This document shows positions 25,636 to 34,937 of a DNA stretch of 64,000 nucleotides, piece after piece; within the stretch, counting starts at the first letter, position 1; every line of letters begins with the position of its first letter. Origin of the DNA: JAVBTT01 sp031550325 (GTDB lineage Bacteria > Bacillota > Clostridia > Oscillospirales > UBA929); contig JAVBOR010000024.1 of assembly GCA_031550325.1 (NCBI GenBank), forward strand, positions 35,367-99,366, in the 5' to 3' direction. The notes below the pieces were generated by a model. That model did no database searches. It was not told the origin of the DNA and worked only from the letters and a program-made list of their open reading frames with translations. Both the position numbers and the translations under genes were made by a program.

Positions 25636-26850
25636 CTAAGAACCTGCGAACTTTTGCGTGAGGATGCGCAGGACTGCCTCGTCCAGGCGGGAGGGCGAGA
25701 TCTCGCCGCTTTCCGCAGCCGCGAGCACGGCGTTATACGCCACATCGAAATTATCGGGCATCAGCAGCATGTCGATGCCCGCGTTGAGCGCCTTGACTGC
25801 CGCCTCGCCGGGCGTATAGTACTGCGTCACAGCGCCCATGTCCAGCGCGTCGGTGATGGCGATGCCCGTAAACCCAAGCTCGCCGCGCAGGATGTCCTGG
25901 AGCAGAAATGAGGAAAAAATGGCGGGATCGTCACTGTTGGTGACGTTCGGTACGGAGATATGCCCCACCATGGTAAACTCGACGGCGGCCTGCGCGGCTG
26001 CTTTGAAGGGGACGAGCTCGACCTCGAGAAGTCGCTGGAGCGTATGGTCAACCGACGCAAAGCCGTTATGTGAGTCCTGTGCGGTGTCGCCGTGGCCAGG
26101 ATAGTGCTTGGTGGACGCGAGGATGCCCTCCGCGTGCAGGCCCTCGATAAAGGCGAGCACCATGGGAGTGACGGCTTCTGCGTCAGAGCCGAACGCGCGG
26201 TCGCCAATCACCGTGTTTTGGGCGTTTGTATTGATGTCGGCCACCGGGGCAAAGTCCACGGTGAACCCTAACGCAGTGAGATAGGCCCCGATCTCTCTGG
26301 CGTAACGCGTGGCTTCGGAAGGATCTCCCGCCGCGCCGATCGCGGCGGCGTCGGGAATGGGCGGATATCCCAGAGCGCCGGTGCGCGCCACGGAGCCGCC
26401 CTCCTCATCCACGCCCACAAACAGAGGGATGGCCGCGGCGCTCTTCAGGTCGGCAATATACTGCTTTGTCTGCTCCTTGGTGCTTATGTTCTCCGCAAAC
26501 AAAACAACGCCTCCGATGCCTTTGTCGGCAATGGCTTCGCGCTGGACATCTCCCATCTCGGTGACGGCGCCGCCCCAGAAATCGCGGCGAAAGGCGAGGA
26601 AGAACACCTGCCCAACCTTTTGCCGGAGAGTCATCGAACGCAGTGTTTGCTGCGCCAAGTCCTCCGGGGAGGGAGACGGTGACTCCGCCGGCGCAGGGCT
26701 GGGCGACGGTGACGGCGACGGCGAAGGAGACGGAACCGCCGGGGAGGAGCTGTCCGGTGACAGGACAAAAGAGGGCCTGGGCGCGCAGGAGACCAGTGCA
26801 ATCATGGCGGCGGCGGCGACCAGGCCAAGCATATTACGATAAGCAGTCAA
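25636..26850 (-). CDS. Glycoside hydrolase family 3 lipoprotein, beta-N-acetylhexosaminidase (NagZ) type
   Basis: Removes terminal beta-GlcNAc from muropeptides or other glycans outside the membrane. Signal and lipobox are MIALVSC, followed by a Ser/Pro linker. The GH3 domain has VDEEGGSVARTG (substrate Asp/Glu loop), STKHYPGHGDTAQDSH (the Lys-His and the Asp-Ser-His dyad of NagZ acid/base catalysis) and AITDALDMGAV (nucleophile Asp). At 404 residues from TTG 26850 it fits the family. The frame is open further upstream, but that part is translated repeat element; the ribosome site GGAGAAAGAAG supports the TTG. The set of GH18, GH3 and deacetylases points to active envelope glycan turnover. 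Confidence 0.88.
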   Translation of the reverse strand: MTAYRNMLGLVAAAAMIALVSCAPRPSFVLSPDSSSPAVPSPSPSPSPSPSPAPAESPSPSPEDLAQQTLRSMTLRQKVGQVFFLAFRRDFWGGAVTEMGDVQREAIADKGIGGVVLFAENISTKEQTKQYIADLKSAAAIPLFVGVDEEGGSVARTGALGYPPIPDAAAIGAAGDPSEATRYAREIGAYLTALGFTVDFAPVADINTNAQNTVIGDRAFGSDAEAVTPMVLAFIEGLHAEGILASTKHYPGHGDTAQDSHNGFASVDHTLQRLLEVELVPFKAAAQAAVEFTMVGHISVPNVTNSDDPAIFSSFLLQDILRGELGFTGIAITDALDMGAVTQYYTPGEAAVKALNAGIDMLLMPDNFDVAYNAVLAAAESGEISPSRLDEAVLRILTQKFAGS

Positions 26851-26880
26851 CGTAATTCTTCTTTCTCCAATCTTTTTCGG

Positions 26881-27085
26881 CTTTGTACAAGAACCGCGGT
26901 TTTTGTACAAAGCCGGAGGTTGCAGAGAGAGCTTTCCCGGATTGAATCCGTGAAAGCTCTGCGATTTAATCTTTTTTGGCATCGGCCGGCAAGGATCTGC
27001 CAGCTGCGCCATCAGACTCGACGTGAATCCGCGAAAAAGGATGGGAGCATAAAAGGGGCTTGCTACAGGCTGTTCAAAGAAGCGG
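26881..27085. repeat. Palindromic intergenic element, copy G
   Basis: Three recognisable modules. (1) CTTTGTACAAGAACC (26881-26895)/GGTTTTTGTACAAAG (26898-26912), all pairs intact with one G-T. (2) AGAGCTTTC (26928-26936)/GAAAGCTCT (26952-26960) around CCGGATTGAATCCGT. (3) The GATCTGCCAGC-TGC-GCCATCAGA linker hairpin (about 26995-27016) followed by CTCGACGTGAATCCGCG, matching copies B and D, with degraded outer arms. It lies between the GNAT gene's stop and the GH3 start (both minus strand). Confidence 0.75.
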
Positions 27086-27100
27086 AGGCCCCTTGACGGC

Positions 27101-27574
27101 CTAAGGCGCTGCTGTGTTTGCTTTGCAGCCGAAAGGGGCGGTCAGATCTTTTATCATTAAAAAGTGCGGCCCTACCCCAGGCACGTCGAACACGTCGCCG
27201 AGCGACACCCAGCCATTCTTTTGATAAAAGGGAACAGCCGCAACGCGGGCCTGACACCAAATCGCGGCGTAACCCCGGCCACGCAGGCGGTCTTCGCCGG
27301 CAAGCAGCATGAGCGACCCGACACCCTGGCCGCGCAGCTCAGACAAAACGGCCATGCCGCGCAGCCGATAGTCTGCATCCCCGTCACCAGGGAAAGGCTC
27401 CTTCTGAAATGTGCTGACGCCGACAAGCCTGTCGTTCAGAAACCCTCCGAGGTGAAATGTCGTGAGGGCGTCATCCTCGCTCCAGCGGCAAGTGTCGGGG
27501 GAAAGCCCGGCCCGCAGAACTTTTTGGCGGATGTCGACGGTATCCTCGCTGAGAATGGGTTTGACGGCAATCAT
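27101..27574 (-). CDS. GNAT family N-acetyltransferase
   Basis: 157 residues. Acetyl-CoA site motif A reads LRGQGVGSLMLLAGEDRLRG (R/Q-x-x-G-x-G/A), with YRLRGMAVLSELRG before it and the terminal AAVPFYQKNGWVSLGDVFDVPGVGPH typical of GNAT enzymes acting on small substrates. Substrate unknown. ATG 27574 follows GAGAGGAG. It lies 21 nt behind another GNAT gene, which itself follows the GGDEF-EAL gene, so the three are probably one minus-strand transcript. Confidence 0.85.
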   Translation of the reverse strand: MIAVKPILSEDTVDIRQKVLRAGLSPDTCRWSEDDALTTFHLGGFLNDRLVGVSTFQKEPFPGDGDADYRLRGMAVLSELRGQGVGSLMLLAGEDRLRGRGYAAIWCQARVAAVPFYQKNGWVSLGDVFDVPGVGPHFLMIKDLTAPFGCKANTAAP

Positions 27575-27595
27575 ACAAGCTTTACTCCTCTCAGG

Positions 27596-28153
27596 CTATG
27601 GCTCGGCGCGTTCGAGTGTCCACAGCCACAGCTTTCCCTGAATGCTGGCACGGGAAAAGGCGTTTTTTTGCAGAACACGGTGCGAGGCCGTATTGTCGGC
27701 GCTGGTTGTGGCGTGAATACGCCACACGGGAAATTCTTTTTGGGTCCAGGCCATCGTGCACAGGCTGTCCACCGCCTCGGTCATATACCCCTGGTTGCGG
27801 GCAAACTGGCGCATGCCGTAGCCTATTTCGACGGCGCCCATGTGCGGAGGGCCCTTAAAGCCCGCCTCTCCGACGACCGTTCTGGTGTTCCTGTCCACCA
27901 AAAGCCATGTGGTTGACAGCAGAAGCGTGCGCGGCCAGCGCCGCAGGATATCTGACTTGGCGGCGTAAATGCGGCGCTTGGAGAGCATTTCGCGAAACCC
28001 AAACGGCTGCGCTGCCGCGCCAAACTCCATGGCAACGCCGTTGGGGTCGGCAGCCGCCCGGCGCAGCTGACCGAGGGAGAGCGGATAGAGGCAAAGGCGC
28101 TCCGTTTGGAGCGAAACGGCGCAGAGATCCTCTGCATATGGATCCGCAGCCAT
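27596..28153 (-). CDS. GNAT family N-acetyltransferase, RimJ/RimL-like
   Basis: 185 residues of the RimJ/RimL subgroup. TERLCLYPLSLGQL at the start, VGEAGFKGPPHMGAVEIGYGM and NQGYMTEAVDSLC (motif A, with Q/R-G-x-x-T-E) follow. Then ATTSADNTASHRVLQKNAF, the usual C-terminal N-x-x-S-x-x-x-x-x-K-x-G/A-F. May acetylate an N-terminus or amino sugar; not determinable. The ribosome site AAAGGAG lies in the last codons of the upstream GGDEF-EAL gene, only 9 nt away, implying coupling. Confidence 0.85.
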   Translation of the reverse strand: MAADPYAEDLCAVSLQTERLCLYPLSLGQLRRAAADPNGVAMEFGAAAQPFGFREMLSKRRIYAAKSDILRRWPRTLLLSTTWLLVDRNTRTVVGEAGFKGPPHMGAVEIGYGMRQFARNQGYMTEAVDSLCTMAWTQKEFPVWRIHATTSADNTASHRVLQKNAFSRASIQGKLWLWTLERAEP

Positions 28154-28162
28154 ACGCGAAAA

Positions 28163-31100
28163 TCACTCCTTTGCCAGCTTTTTGAAATGGGTTGTCCCGC
28201 GGCGGCGTTTCGAGGGGTTGGACTGCTGATGGAAAAAGTCGGCAATCTCGTTTTTCTCCAGAGCACCGGAAAAGTAGTAGCCCTGCGCGTAGTCGCAGCC
28301 ATACTCCACGAGGTCTATATACTGCTCCTGCGCCTCAACGCCGGTACAAAACACGCTGCAGCCCGCTGCTTTGGCCATTTCGATGGAGGTTTGCACAACC
28401 GTGTCGCAGAACGGGTCGTGCTGCATATGGCCGATGAGGCTGATGTCGATGTTGACAAAGTCAATGCCCTCGCGCCAGACGCGCGAAAGCGCGTTATAAG
28501 AGGTGCCGTTGTTATCCAGAGAGACCTTCGCGCCGAGGTCGCGCAGGCGCTGCAGGTTGTTCTCCCCGGTTTGAATGTCGAGAACGGCAGCGCTCTCGCT
28601 GATGCTCAGCACCAACGAGGCGGGAGGAAACGCTGTTTCGCTGAGCTGCGCACGGAGCGTATCGACCGCGGAGCGGTCCTGCAGTTGGGCAGCTGAGAGG
28701 TTGACCACGAGCAGGAAGCCGTCGGTAACAAAGTCTTTAAAGTCCTTTAGGGCTGTTTTTAGGACAAAATCACCCAAAATCCCCATCAGACCAAGCGATT
28801 CGGCGGCGGCCAAAAATGTTTCGGGCCGCTGAAGCACGCCGTTGAAGTCACGCCAGCGCACCAGGGCTTCCACGCCGGTGGGCAGTCCGGTATCCAGGCG
28901 GACAACCGGCTGGTACAAAACGCTGAAATCCTTGCAGCCCTCGCGAACCGACCGGCTCAGCGCGCGCTCGACATCCATGCGCTGGCTCAGTCCGCCCTCG
29001 AGGCCGCGGCGGAAAAAGACAGCTGAGTTCTTTCCTTCATACTTGGCCTTGTACATGGCCATGTCGGCATGGCGCAAGAGCTCCTTGGCGTCCCGGCCGT
29101 CCTTGGGAAAGCGGGACACCCCAATGCTGATGGTGGAGTAGACCGAAACCCCGCTGAGCTCCCATGGCCGCTGAAACCGGCCCCAAATGTTCTCAACCGT
29201 GCTGGCCAGAGTGTCGGACGCGACGTTTTCAAGCAGAATCATAAACTCGTCGCCGCCGAGTCGGTACAAGTGCTCGCCGATGGGGTCTATGGCGCGCAGG
29301 GCATCGGCAATGGCGCGCAGAAGCTGATCGCCCCGCTGGTGGCCAAAGGAGTCGTTGATCATCTTGAAGTCGTCCAAATCCATAAACAGCAGCGCGCAGG
29401 TCACATTTTCCCCGTTGGCGGCGCGCTTGAGAATCAGCTGCAAGTCGTGCTCAAATTTGCGTCGGTTGGGGATGTTCATCAAAGCGTCATAGTAGGCAAG
29501 CCGCTGGATCATCGTCTCTGTCTTGCGCAGCTCGGTGATATCGGTTGCCGAGACAATCAGAACCATGCGTCCGTCCAGCCAGGGAATGGTGTTGTGCGAA
29601 GTGAAATAGACGCGGTCACCATGAATGAGCTCACAGGTGTACGGGCCTTTGCGCAGGCCAAATCCGTTTTCTCGGGTCAGGCCGGGAAAGACCTGCCAGG
29701 CGTATTTCAGCTCGTGCTGGGGAAGCCCGATCAGCTTTTGGCACTGCGCGTTGACATAGGTGATGCGCAGGGTGTCCGGGTCACAGGTCAGCACAGAGAG
29801 ATCCAGATTGTACATCACGGCGTCAAAAACGGAGCCTGAGCGCATGATGACCTGTTCGACGCGCTGGTAAATCACCACGTTTGAGATCAGCCGAAGCAGA
29901 ATTTCGTAATACTCCCGGTCCTGCTGAAAATACAGCCTTGCCTGCTGGCAGGCTTCAAACACAATAATGCTGACGGGCTCCCCGTCCTGGAAGACGGGAA
30001 AGTACACCGCAGAAAGTACACCAGTGGCGTCAAAGCTCGCCTGAATGGATGGCGGCGGCGGGTTGGACTGGTCATAGATGAACAGTCCCTCCGAGGTGTA
30101 GGGAACCCCGTCGTTTGTCTCATGAAAGCGGGCCCTGTGTTCCCAGGGGATGGCCTCAACGCCGTCGGCGCACCACTCATAGGTGATCGTAAACAGCCCG
30201 GAAAGCTTTTTTTCCAAAACGTACGCGCGGGAAAAACGCTGATCCTCTCCCACGCAGGCGAGAATGCCGTTCATCGTCTCGGACAGGCTGCCGGCGTTTT
30301 GCGTCAAATCGAAAATGCGGTTGAGCAGCCGCTGACGCGAGACGCTGCGGCTGATTTTGGAGCTGACCTGCCGTGCGAGCTCGGTCTGCGCGACCAAATG
30401 GCTCGAGTGCGCATAATTCAGGGCGATGATGCTGGCCATGCGGTTAAACTCCAGCACGGCGTCGGTAAAGCGCTTTGGATCGTAAAGCGGCATCGCTTCC
30501 ACAAGCGCGCGCATGCCGTCGGGGTCAAGGCCGAGCGCGCGGCAGCTGCGCCGGAACGTGGGGGGCAGCTGGGCGTCCAGGCGGACGTGGCCAAAAATCC
30601 ATACGGCCAAAACGCGGTCGCCGCGCAGCGTGGGGATGGCGACAATCTCCAGTGAGGTGCATCGGCTGCGCGTTTGGATGATGCGTTTTTCCGCGCCGGC
30701 AGCGCCGGCTAACGTGCGGAGCTCCTGCAAAAACGCGCCTTCGGAGGTGTCGCAGGACAAAACCAGGTCGACCACGGCGCAATGACCGGAGGGGGCGTTG
30801 AGCGGGCCGCCGTACTCGTCAAACGCCAGGACATATAAGTCAAAAATGTGCGCCAGCGTGTCCTGATGGTGTTGAATACGGTCGGCGCCAACCAGCTCGA
30901 ACAGCGGCATATCCAGGTCGGGAGAGGTCGGCGAACGCTCTAAAAAACGCTCCAGCCGGTCGCGGATGGAGTAGGATTCCTCCTGCAGGCTGAGCAAAAG
31001 CTCGGCCTGCAGGCCCACGTCAACCAAAAGCCCTTCCATGACCCAAACGCCGGCCTGTTCGACGCACTGCATATACACCTGGATCGGATGCAGACGATCG

Positions 31101-32095
31101 TTGTTATCCCGGAGCGACAGGGTGCCGGTGTAGCGTATTCCGGGCTGCGCCGATCCCGAGAGCCAGGCGCGCAGTTCCCCACGCTCCCGGATGTCAAAAA
31201 AGTCGGGAAACGAAAAGGACGAGGAGAGCAGGGAGGCGCTTTCATATCCAAAGACGCGCACGCTTTTGGAGATGTAGGTCAGACGATAGGGCGCGCCGCG
31301 CTCAAAGAAAAACGCGACGGTCTGGGATCTGTCCAGAATGTCCTTGTGAACACGGGAGGTTTGAAGCGCGCGGTGCAGCGGCGTCTCCACCTGCTCAACC
31401 TGTCTGGTGTAGTTTTCAAACACGACAAGAGTCGCCAGCGGTCTGCCGTCCAACGCGCAGACCGACAGGGTGTTGCTGCGAATCCAGAACAGCCTCCCGA
31501 GCGGGTCGTAGCGGCTGATATATTGGACAAATGTCGGCGTCTGACGGGGATTGAGCAGGTCAATCGGCAGACAGTCGTCGGCTTTATACAAAAACGGATA
31601 GATGGTTTCCCCCAGCTCAAACGCCCGGTTCACATGCGTCTGTCCGTCGCTGTAAATCACCGAAAGCGGCATGGAGTCCAGCAGATTCTGCGCCCAGGCG
31701 CCTGCGCGCTTATTGGTGGTGATCAGCGTGACGCACATGGCGGCGACCAGGGTCTGAACGACAGGATAGGCGTCGGGATCAATGGCGGCCAGGCCGACTT
31801 GAGTTCCGTCACGGTCGGTAAACTGCGCGCAGCAGCCTTCCGCCCTCAAAAGGCAATCCCGTCCGCCGCTGTCTTTCCAGCGCAGGGACAGCAACCCGTC
31901 CATACACCCGATTGAGGCGTTCAGCGAGCCCTCCCAGAATACGGAAAGTGATGCCGGCGCATGGCCCGCAAGCCGCTTCGCCATGAGCGCGTTGGCGCTG
32001 GGCGGGCGTTCGGACGCAAAAACGATCAGCGGAACCGGCGCGGCATCCATATGCGACACGAGCAGGCTGTATGGATCAAAGCGCTTTTGTCTCAT
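28163..32095 (-). CDS. Multi-sensor GGDEF-EAL protein with intact GGDEF and degenerate EAL
   Basis: 1310 residues, cytosolic. Order inferred from sequence: N-terminal sensory segments with a PAS-like region (YRLTYISKSVRVFGYESA, about 260-370), a GAF-like part, a further PAS (LRITYVNAQCQKLIGLP), GGDEF (LYRLGGDEFMILLEN, near 948) and EAL (YQPVVRLDTG then VEALVRWRDFNG). GGDEF is intact, so cyclic-di-GMP synthesis is plausible; RAID lies nine residues before GGDEF. In the EAL domain the usual DDFG reads LDNNG, the catalytic Lys of xKID reads VNID, and AEGVE reads CTGVE, so phosphodiesterase activity is probably lost. ATG 32095 lies 6 nt behind GAGGG. Heads a minus-strand set with two GNAT genes. 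Confidence 0.88.
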   Translation of the reverse strand: MRQKRFDPYSLLVSHMDAAPVPLIVFASERPPSANALMAKRLAGHAPASLSVFWEGSLNASIGCMDGLLSLRWKDSGGRDCLLRAEGCCAQFTDRDGTQVGLAAIDPDAYPVVQTLVAAMCVTLITTNKRAGAWAQNLLDSMPLSVIYSDGQTHVNRAFELGETIYPFLYKADDCLPIDLLNPRQTPTFVQYISRYDPLGRLFWIRSNTLSVCALDGRPLATLVVFENYTRQVEQVETPLHRALQTSRVHKDILDRSQTVAFFFERGAPYRLTYISKSVRVFGYESASLLSSSFSFPDFFDIRERGELRAWLSGSAQPGIRYTGTLSLRDNNDRLHPIQVYMQCVEQAGVWVMEGLLVDVGLQAELLLSLQEESYSIRDRLERFLERSPTSPDLDMPLFELVGADRIQHHQDTLAHIFDLYVLAFDEYGGPLNAPSGHCAVVDLVLSCDTSEGAFLQELRTLAGAAGAEKRIIQTRSRCTSLEIVAIPTLRGDRVLAVWIFGHVRLDAQLPPTFRRSCRALGLDPDGMRALVEAMPLYDPKRFTDAVLEFNRMASIIALNYAHSSHLVAQTELARQVSSKISRSVSRQRLLNRIFDLTQNAGSLSETMNGILACVGEDQRFSRAYVLEKKLSGLFTITYEWCADGVEAIPWEHRARFHETNDGVPYTSEGLFIYDQSNPPPPSIQASFDATGVLSAVYFPVFQDGEPVSIIVFEACQQARLYFQQDREYYEILLRLISNVVIYQRVEQVIMRSGSVFDAVMYNLDLSVLTCDPDTLRITYVNAQCQKLIGLPQHELKYAWQVFPGLTRENGFGLRKGPYTCELIHGDRVYFTSHNTIPWLDGRMVLIVSATDITELRKTETMIQRLAYYDALMNIPNRRKFEHDLQLILKRAANGENVTCALLFMDLDDFKMINDSFGHQRGDQLLRAIADALRAIDPIGEHLYRLGGDEFMILLENVASDTLASTVENIWGRFQRPWELSGVSVYSTISIGVSRFPKDGRDAKELLRHADMAMYKAKYEGKNSAVFFRRGLEGGLSQRMDVERALSRSVREGCKDFSVLYQPVVRLDTGLPTGVEALVRWRDFNGVLQRPETFLAAAESLGLMGILGDFVLKTALKDFKDFVTDGFLLVVNLSAAQLQDRSAVDTLRAQLSETAFPPASLVLSISESAAVLDIQTGENNLQRLRDLGAKVSLDNNGTSYNALSRVWREGIDFVNIDISLIGHMQHDPFCDTVVQTSIEMAKAAGCSVFCTGVEAQEQYIDLVEYGCDYAQGYYFSGALEKNEIADFFHQQSNPSKRRRGTTHFKKLAKE

Positions 32096-32469
32096 AGTCA
32101 ACCCTCATTTTGACATGGCCTGGCGGGGCGGCCATAAAATGGTTCCAGGCAAAGCGTGTTGAAGAGCGGCTTTTGCCGGCTGCACAGAGTCAATCAGCAA
32201 AACATCTCGACATGTTTAGGCATCAAAGAACCCTTTTGGTGTTTTTTCAATAGGGGAGTGAGCAAAAAACACAAATAAACGTATTTTGATGGGGGATTGG
32301 ACGAGCCCTTTACATAACAATGCTATTCTACATCATTTATGTTCGTATGACAAGGCTAACTTTTAAAAAGAATAAACGACTTTTTAATGATCATTGCGTC
32401 TAAAAACAGCAGTTGTCCTCCTTTGGTTACATAATGCAGACGCGCTCTGCAAAATTCGGGCAAAAACGC
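32096..32469. other. Intergenic region between divergent genes, no gene seen
   Basis: AT-rich for this genome in 32240-32400. It must hold the promoter of the minus-strand GGDEF-EAL gene, but no clear -35/-10 pair is evident. No element copy and no supported ORF. The frame open from 32413 into the hydrolase gene starts upstream of that gene's promoter and is not a likely translation start. Confidence 0.5.
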
Positions 32470-32499
32470 TTGTGTATGAGCGGCATCTTAGTGTATAAT
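32470..32499 (+). promoter_or_regulatory. Sigma-A promoter of the hydrolase gene
   Basis: TTGTGT (32470-32475), 18 bp, TATAAT (32494-32499), 55 bp ahead of TTG 32554. It places the transcription start after all earlier in-frame starts and so supports the short gene model. Confidence 0.75.
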
Positions 32500-32553
32500 C
32501 ATCGTGAGCTTTTTGGCGTCGGCATGGCCGCGCCGAAGGAGAGGATTACTGCT

Positions 32554-33294
32554 TTGGAAATATGCGGAATTCCCGTCAGCTGCGCCATTGCGGGACAGGG
32601 GCCACCGCTGCTGTTCCTGCACGGCTGGGGCGTGGGCCATGACTCGTATGGGCCGCTGCTCAGGCAGCTGGAGGGGTCGCACACCGTTTACGCCCCGGAT
32701 CTTCCCGGGTTTGGCGGTACGCCTGAACCGGAGAGTCCCTGGCGCGTGGAGGACTACGTTGAGTTTGTCAGGCAGTTCATTAGCCTGAACAAGATTGACC
32801 GCCCGGTGATCGTCGGACACAGCAACGGGGGCCGGGTGGCGTTGCACTATGCGGCGCGCGGCGGAGAGGCAGACCGCCTTGTGCTGTTTGGCCCGGCGGG
32901 CGTCAGAGCGCGCCGCGGGGCGCGGTATTACGGCAAAGTTTATCTGTATAAGGCCGGAAAGATCCTGCTTTCGCCGTTTCCCAAACTCAAGGAGGCGTTC
33001 CGGCGCGGCAAAGGGTCGGCGGACTATCAAAACGCGTCTCCGGTTATGCGCGCGACCATGTCGAACTTGCTCGGCACCGACGTGCTCAAGCTCCTGCCTT
33101 CGGTAAAGACGCCCGTGCTGCTCATCTGGGGTAGGGCCGATACGGCATCCCCGTTTGCTGACGCCGCGCGCATGGAGGCGGCGCTCCCTGACGCCGGACT
33201 TGTGGCGATCGAGGGCGGGCATTGGTCGTTTATGCAGCAGCTCGATTATGTCCGACGGATTCTGGACAGCTTTTTAGGAGGAGTTGGCCGTTGA
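32554..33294 (+). CDS. Alpha/beta-fold hydrolase
   Basis: 246 residues with a full catalytic set: oxyanion region LLFLHGWGVGHDS, nucleophile Ser in VIVGHSNGGRVAL, Asp in LLIWGRADTASP and His in AIEGGHWSFMQQ. Esterase/peptidase-type enzyme of unknown substrate. TTG 32554 (MEICGIPVS) follows AAGGAGAGG and the promoter at 32470-32499. Its stop overlaps the Mur ligase start (TTGA), so it heads an apparent operon with Mur ligase, ddl and the M3 peptidase. Confidence 0.88.
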   Translation: MEICGIPVSCAIAGQGPPLLFLHGWGVGHDSYGPLLRQLEGSHTVYAPDLPGFGGTPEPESPWRVEDYVEFVRQFISLNKIDRPVIVGHSNGGRVALHYAARGGEADRLVLFGPAGVRARRGARYYGKVYLYKAGKILLSPFPKLKEAFRRGKGSADYQNASPVMRATMSNLLGTDVLKLLPSVKTPVLLIWGRADTASPFADAARMEAALPDAGLVAIEGGHWSFMQQLDYVRRILDSFLGGVGR

Positions 33295-34868
33295 CAAACT
33301 GGTTTCTATCGGTGGCGTTTTTGCTGCCCGCGGTTCTGATCTCCCTGCGGTGCATCCACATGCTGCAGCTTTCGTCCTACCAGAACCCGGGATACCTGAA
33401 GTGGCTCAAGGACAACGGGGCGGGACTGTACAGGACCATGTTCCCCGTGGCGGTCGCCTGCTTGCTTTGCCTTTGGGAGAGCGAGCTGTCCAAGTGGTTT
33501 GTGATCGCGCTCTTTGTGTTTGTGGCTGTGCTCCAGCCGCATAAAAAGGCCAAAAAACCGCTGAAGTTTACAGCCCGGGCCGTTCGCCTGGCCGCTGCCG
33601 ACTTTTTGCTGCTGGCGGCCATCGCCTGTTTATCCGCGCTCATTGCCGACTTTTGGCCGCAGAACGCACTCATTTCGGCCTATCGGCTGCAGGTTCTCGT
33701 TCTCTGCGGTGGGCTGGTGGCAGTGGCCTACATCGCGCTTTTTGCCAATATACTGACGATGCCGCTGCAAAAGGCCATCAACAAGCGGTACATAGACGAC
33801 GCCAAGCGGATTTTGGCGGGGCATCCGGGGCTCTTGGTCATTGGAGTGACGGGGAGTTATGGAAAAACCTCGACGAAGGCGTTTTTATCGGCGTTTCTAT
33901 CGGTTAAGTACAATGTTTTGGTCACACCCGAGAGTTACAACACGCCGATGGGCGTTGTGCGCACCATCCGGGAGGGCTTGAACGCCACCCACCAGGTTTT
34001 TGTCTGCGAGATGGGCGCACGCCATGTCGGCGACATTCAGGAACTTTGCGAGATCGTAGGGCCCCGATACGGCATGATTACGTCGATTGGGCCGCAGCAT
34101 CTGGAGACCTTTCACACCATTGAGGCCGTCGCCGACACCAAATTTGAGCTTGTTGACGCGCTGCCGCCCGACGGCATTGCCTTTTTGGCCGACGGCAATG
34201 AGCTCATTCACGACCATCCCGTCGCGCGCCGCTGTGTGCGCTACGCGCTTCAGGACGGGCCAGCGCGCGACGTGTGGGTGAGCGACATCAAGGCCGACAG
34301 GAACGGCTCGTCGTTTTTGCTGCACACGAAGGACGGCGGGGAGCAGCGGTTTGTCACGCCCCTGCTTGGCCGCCACCAGGTGGAGAACACGGTGGGCGCC
34401 ATTGCGGTCGCGCTGACGCTGGGCATCCCGCTGGAAAAGCTAGTCGCGCCCGCGCGCGCGCTGAAAGGACCGCCGCACCGGCTTCAGCTGATTGACGGCG
34501 GCGCGCTGACGATCATTGATGACGCGTACAACGCCAATCCCGCAGGGACAAAGGCCGCGCTGGACACTCTGGCGATGTTTGACGGCGTAAAAATTCTGGT
34601 CACGCCCGGCATGGTGGAACTCGGGCAGGAGCAGGAGGCGCTGAACCGCGCGTTTGGCGTTCAGGCAGCCGCTGTATGCGACTATGTCGCGCTGGTGGGC
34701 GTCAAACAGACACAGCCCATTGCCGACGGGTTGGCTCAGGCGGGGTTCTCAGAGGAACGCGGAAAGGCTTTTGAGACCCTTGAGGCGGCGATGAGCTGGG
34801 TAAGACAATTGGTAACCGGACCGAAAATTGTGCTGTTGGAGAACGATCTTCCCGACAACTACACGTAG
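33291..34868 (+). CDS. Membrane-anchored Mur ligase family protein (MurF-like)
   Basis: 525 residues. Four hydrophobic segments occupy the first ~140 residues, then a Mur ligase: ATP loop VIGVTGSYGKTSTKAFL (about residue 185), EMGARHVGDIQELCEIV, SIGPQHLETF, and GRHQVENTVGAIAVAL with DDAYNANPAGTKAAL. The DDAYNANP motif is typical of MurF, which adds D-Ala-D-Ala to the UDP-MurNAc-tripeptide. The adjacent ddl makes that dipeptide, supporting the assignment. The membrane domain is not part of classical MurF, so this belongs to the membrane-linked MurF-like group of Firmicutes and might be a second or specialised ligase. TTG 33291 follows AGGAGG and overlaps the hydrolase stop. Confidence 0.85.
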   Translation: MTNWFLSVAFLLPAVLISLRCIHMLQLSSYQNPGYLKWLKDNGAGLYRTMFPVAVACLLCLWESELSKWFVIALFVFVAVLQPHKKAKKPLKFTARAVRLAAADFLLLAAIACLSALIADFWPQNALISAYRLQVLVLCGGLVAVAYIALFANILTMPLQKAINKRYIDDAKRILAGHPGLLVIGVTGSYGKTSTKAFLSAFLSVKYNVLVTPESYNTPMGVVRTIREGLNATHQVFVCEMGARHVGDIQELCEIVGPRYGMITSIGPQHLETFHTIEAVADTKFELVDALPPDGIAFLADGNELIHDHPVARRCVRYALQDGPARDVWVSDIKADRNGSSFLLHTKDGGEQRFVTPLLGRHQVENTVGAIAVALTLGIPLEKLVAPARALKGPPHRLQLIDGGALTIIDDAYNANPAGTKAALDTLAMFDGVKILVTPGMVELGQEQEALNRAFGVQAAAVCDYVALVGVKQTQPIADGLAQAGFSEERGKAFETLEAAMSWVRQLVTGPKIVLLENDLPDNYT

Positions 34869-34937
34869 GCGTTCCCGGCGCTCTTGGGCTTCGGCCGCCT
34901 GTGCCACGGCTAAAACGATTCAGAAGGTGGGACTATA

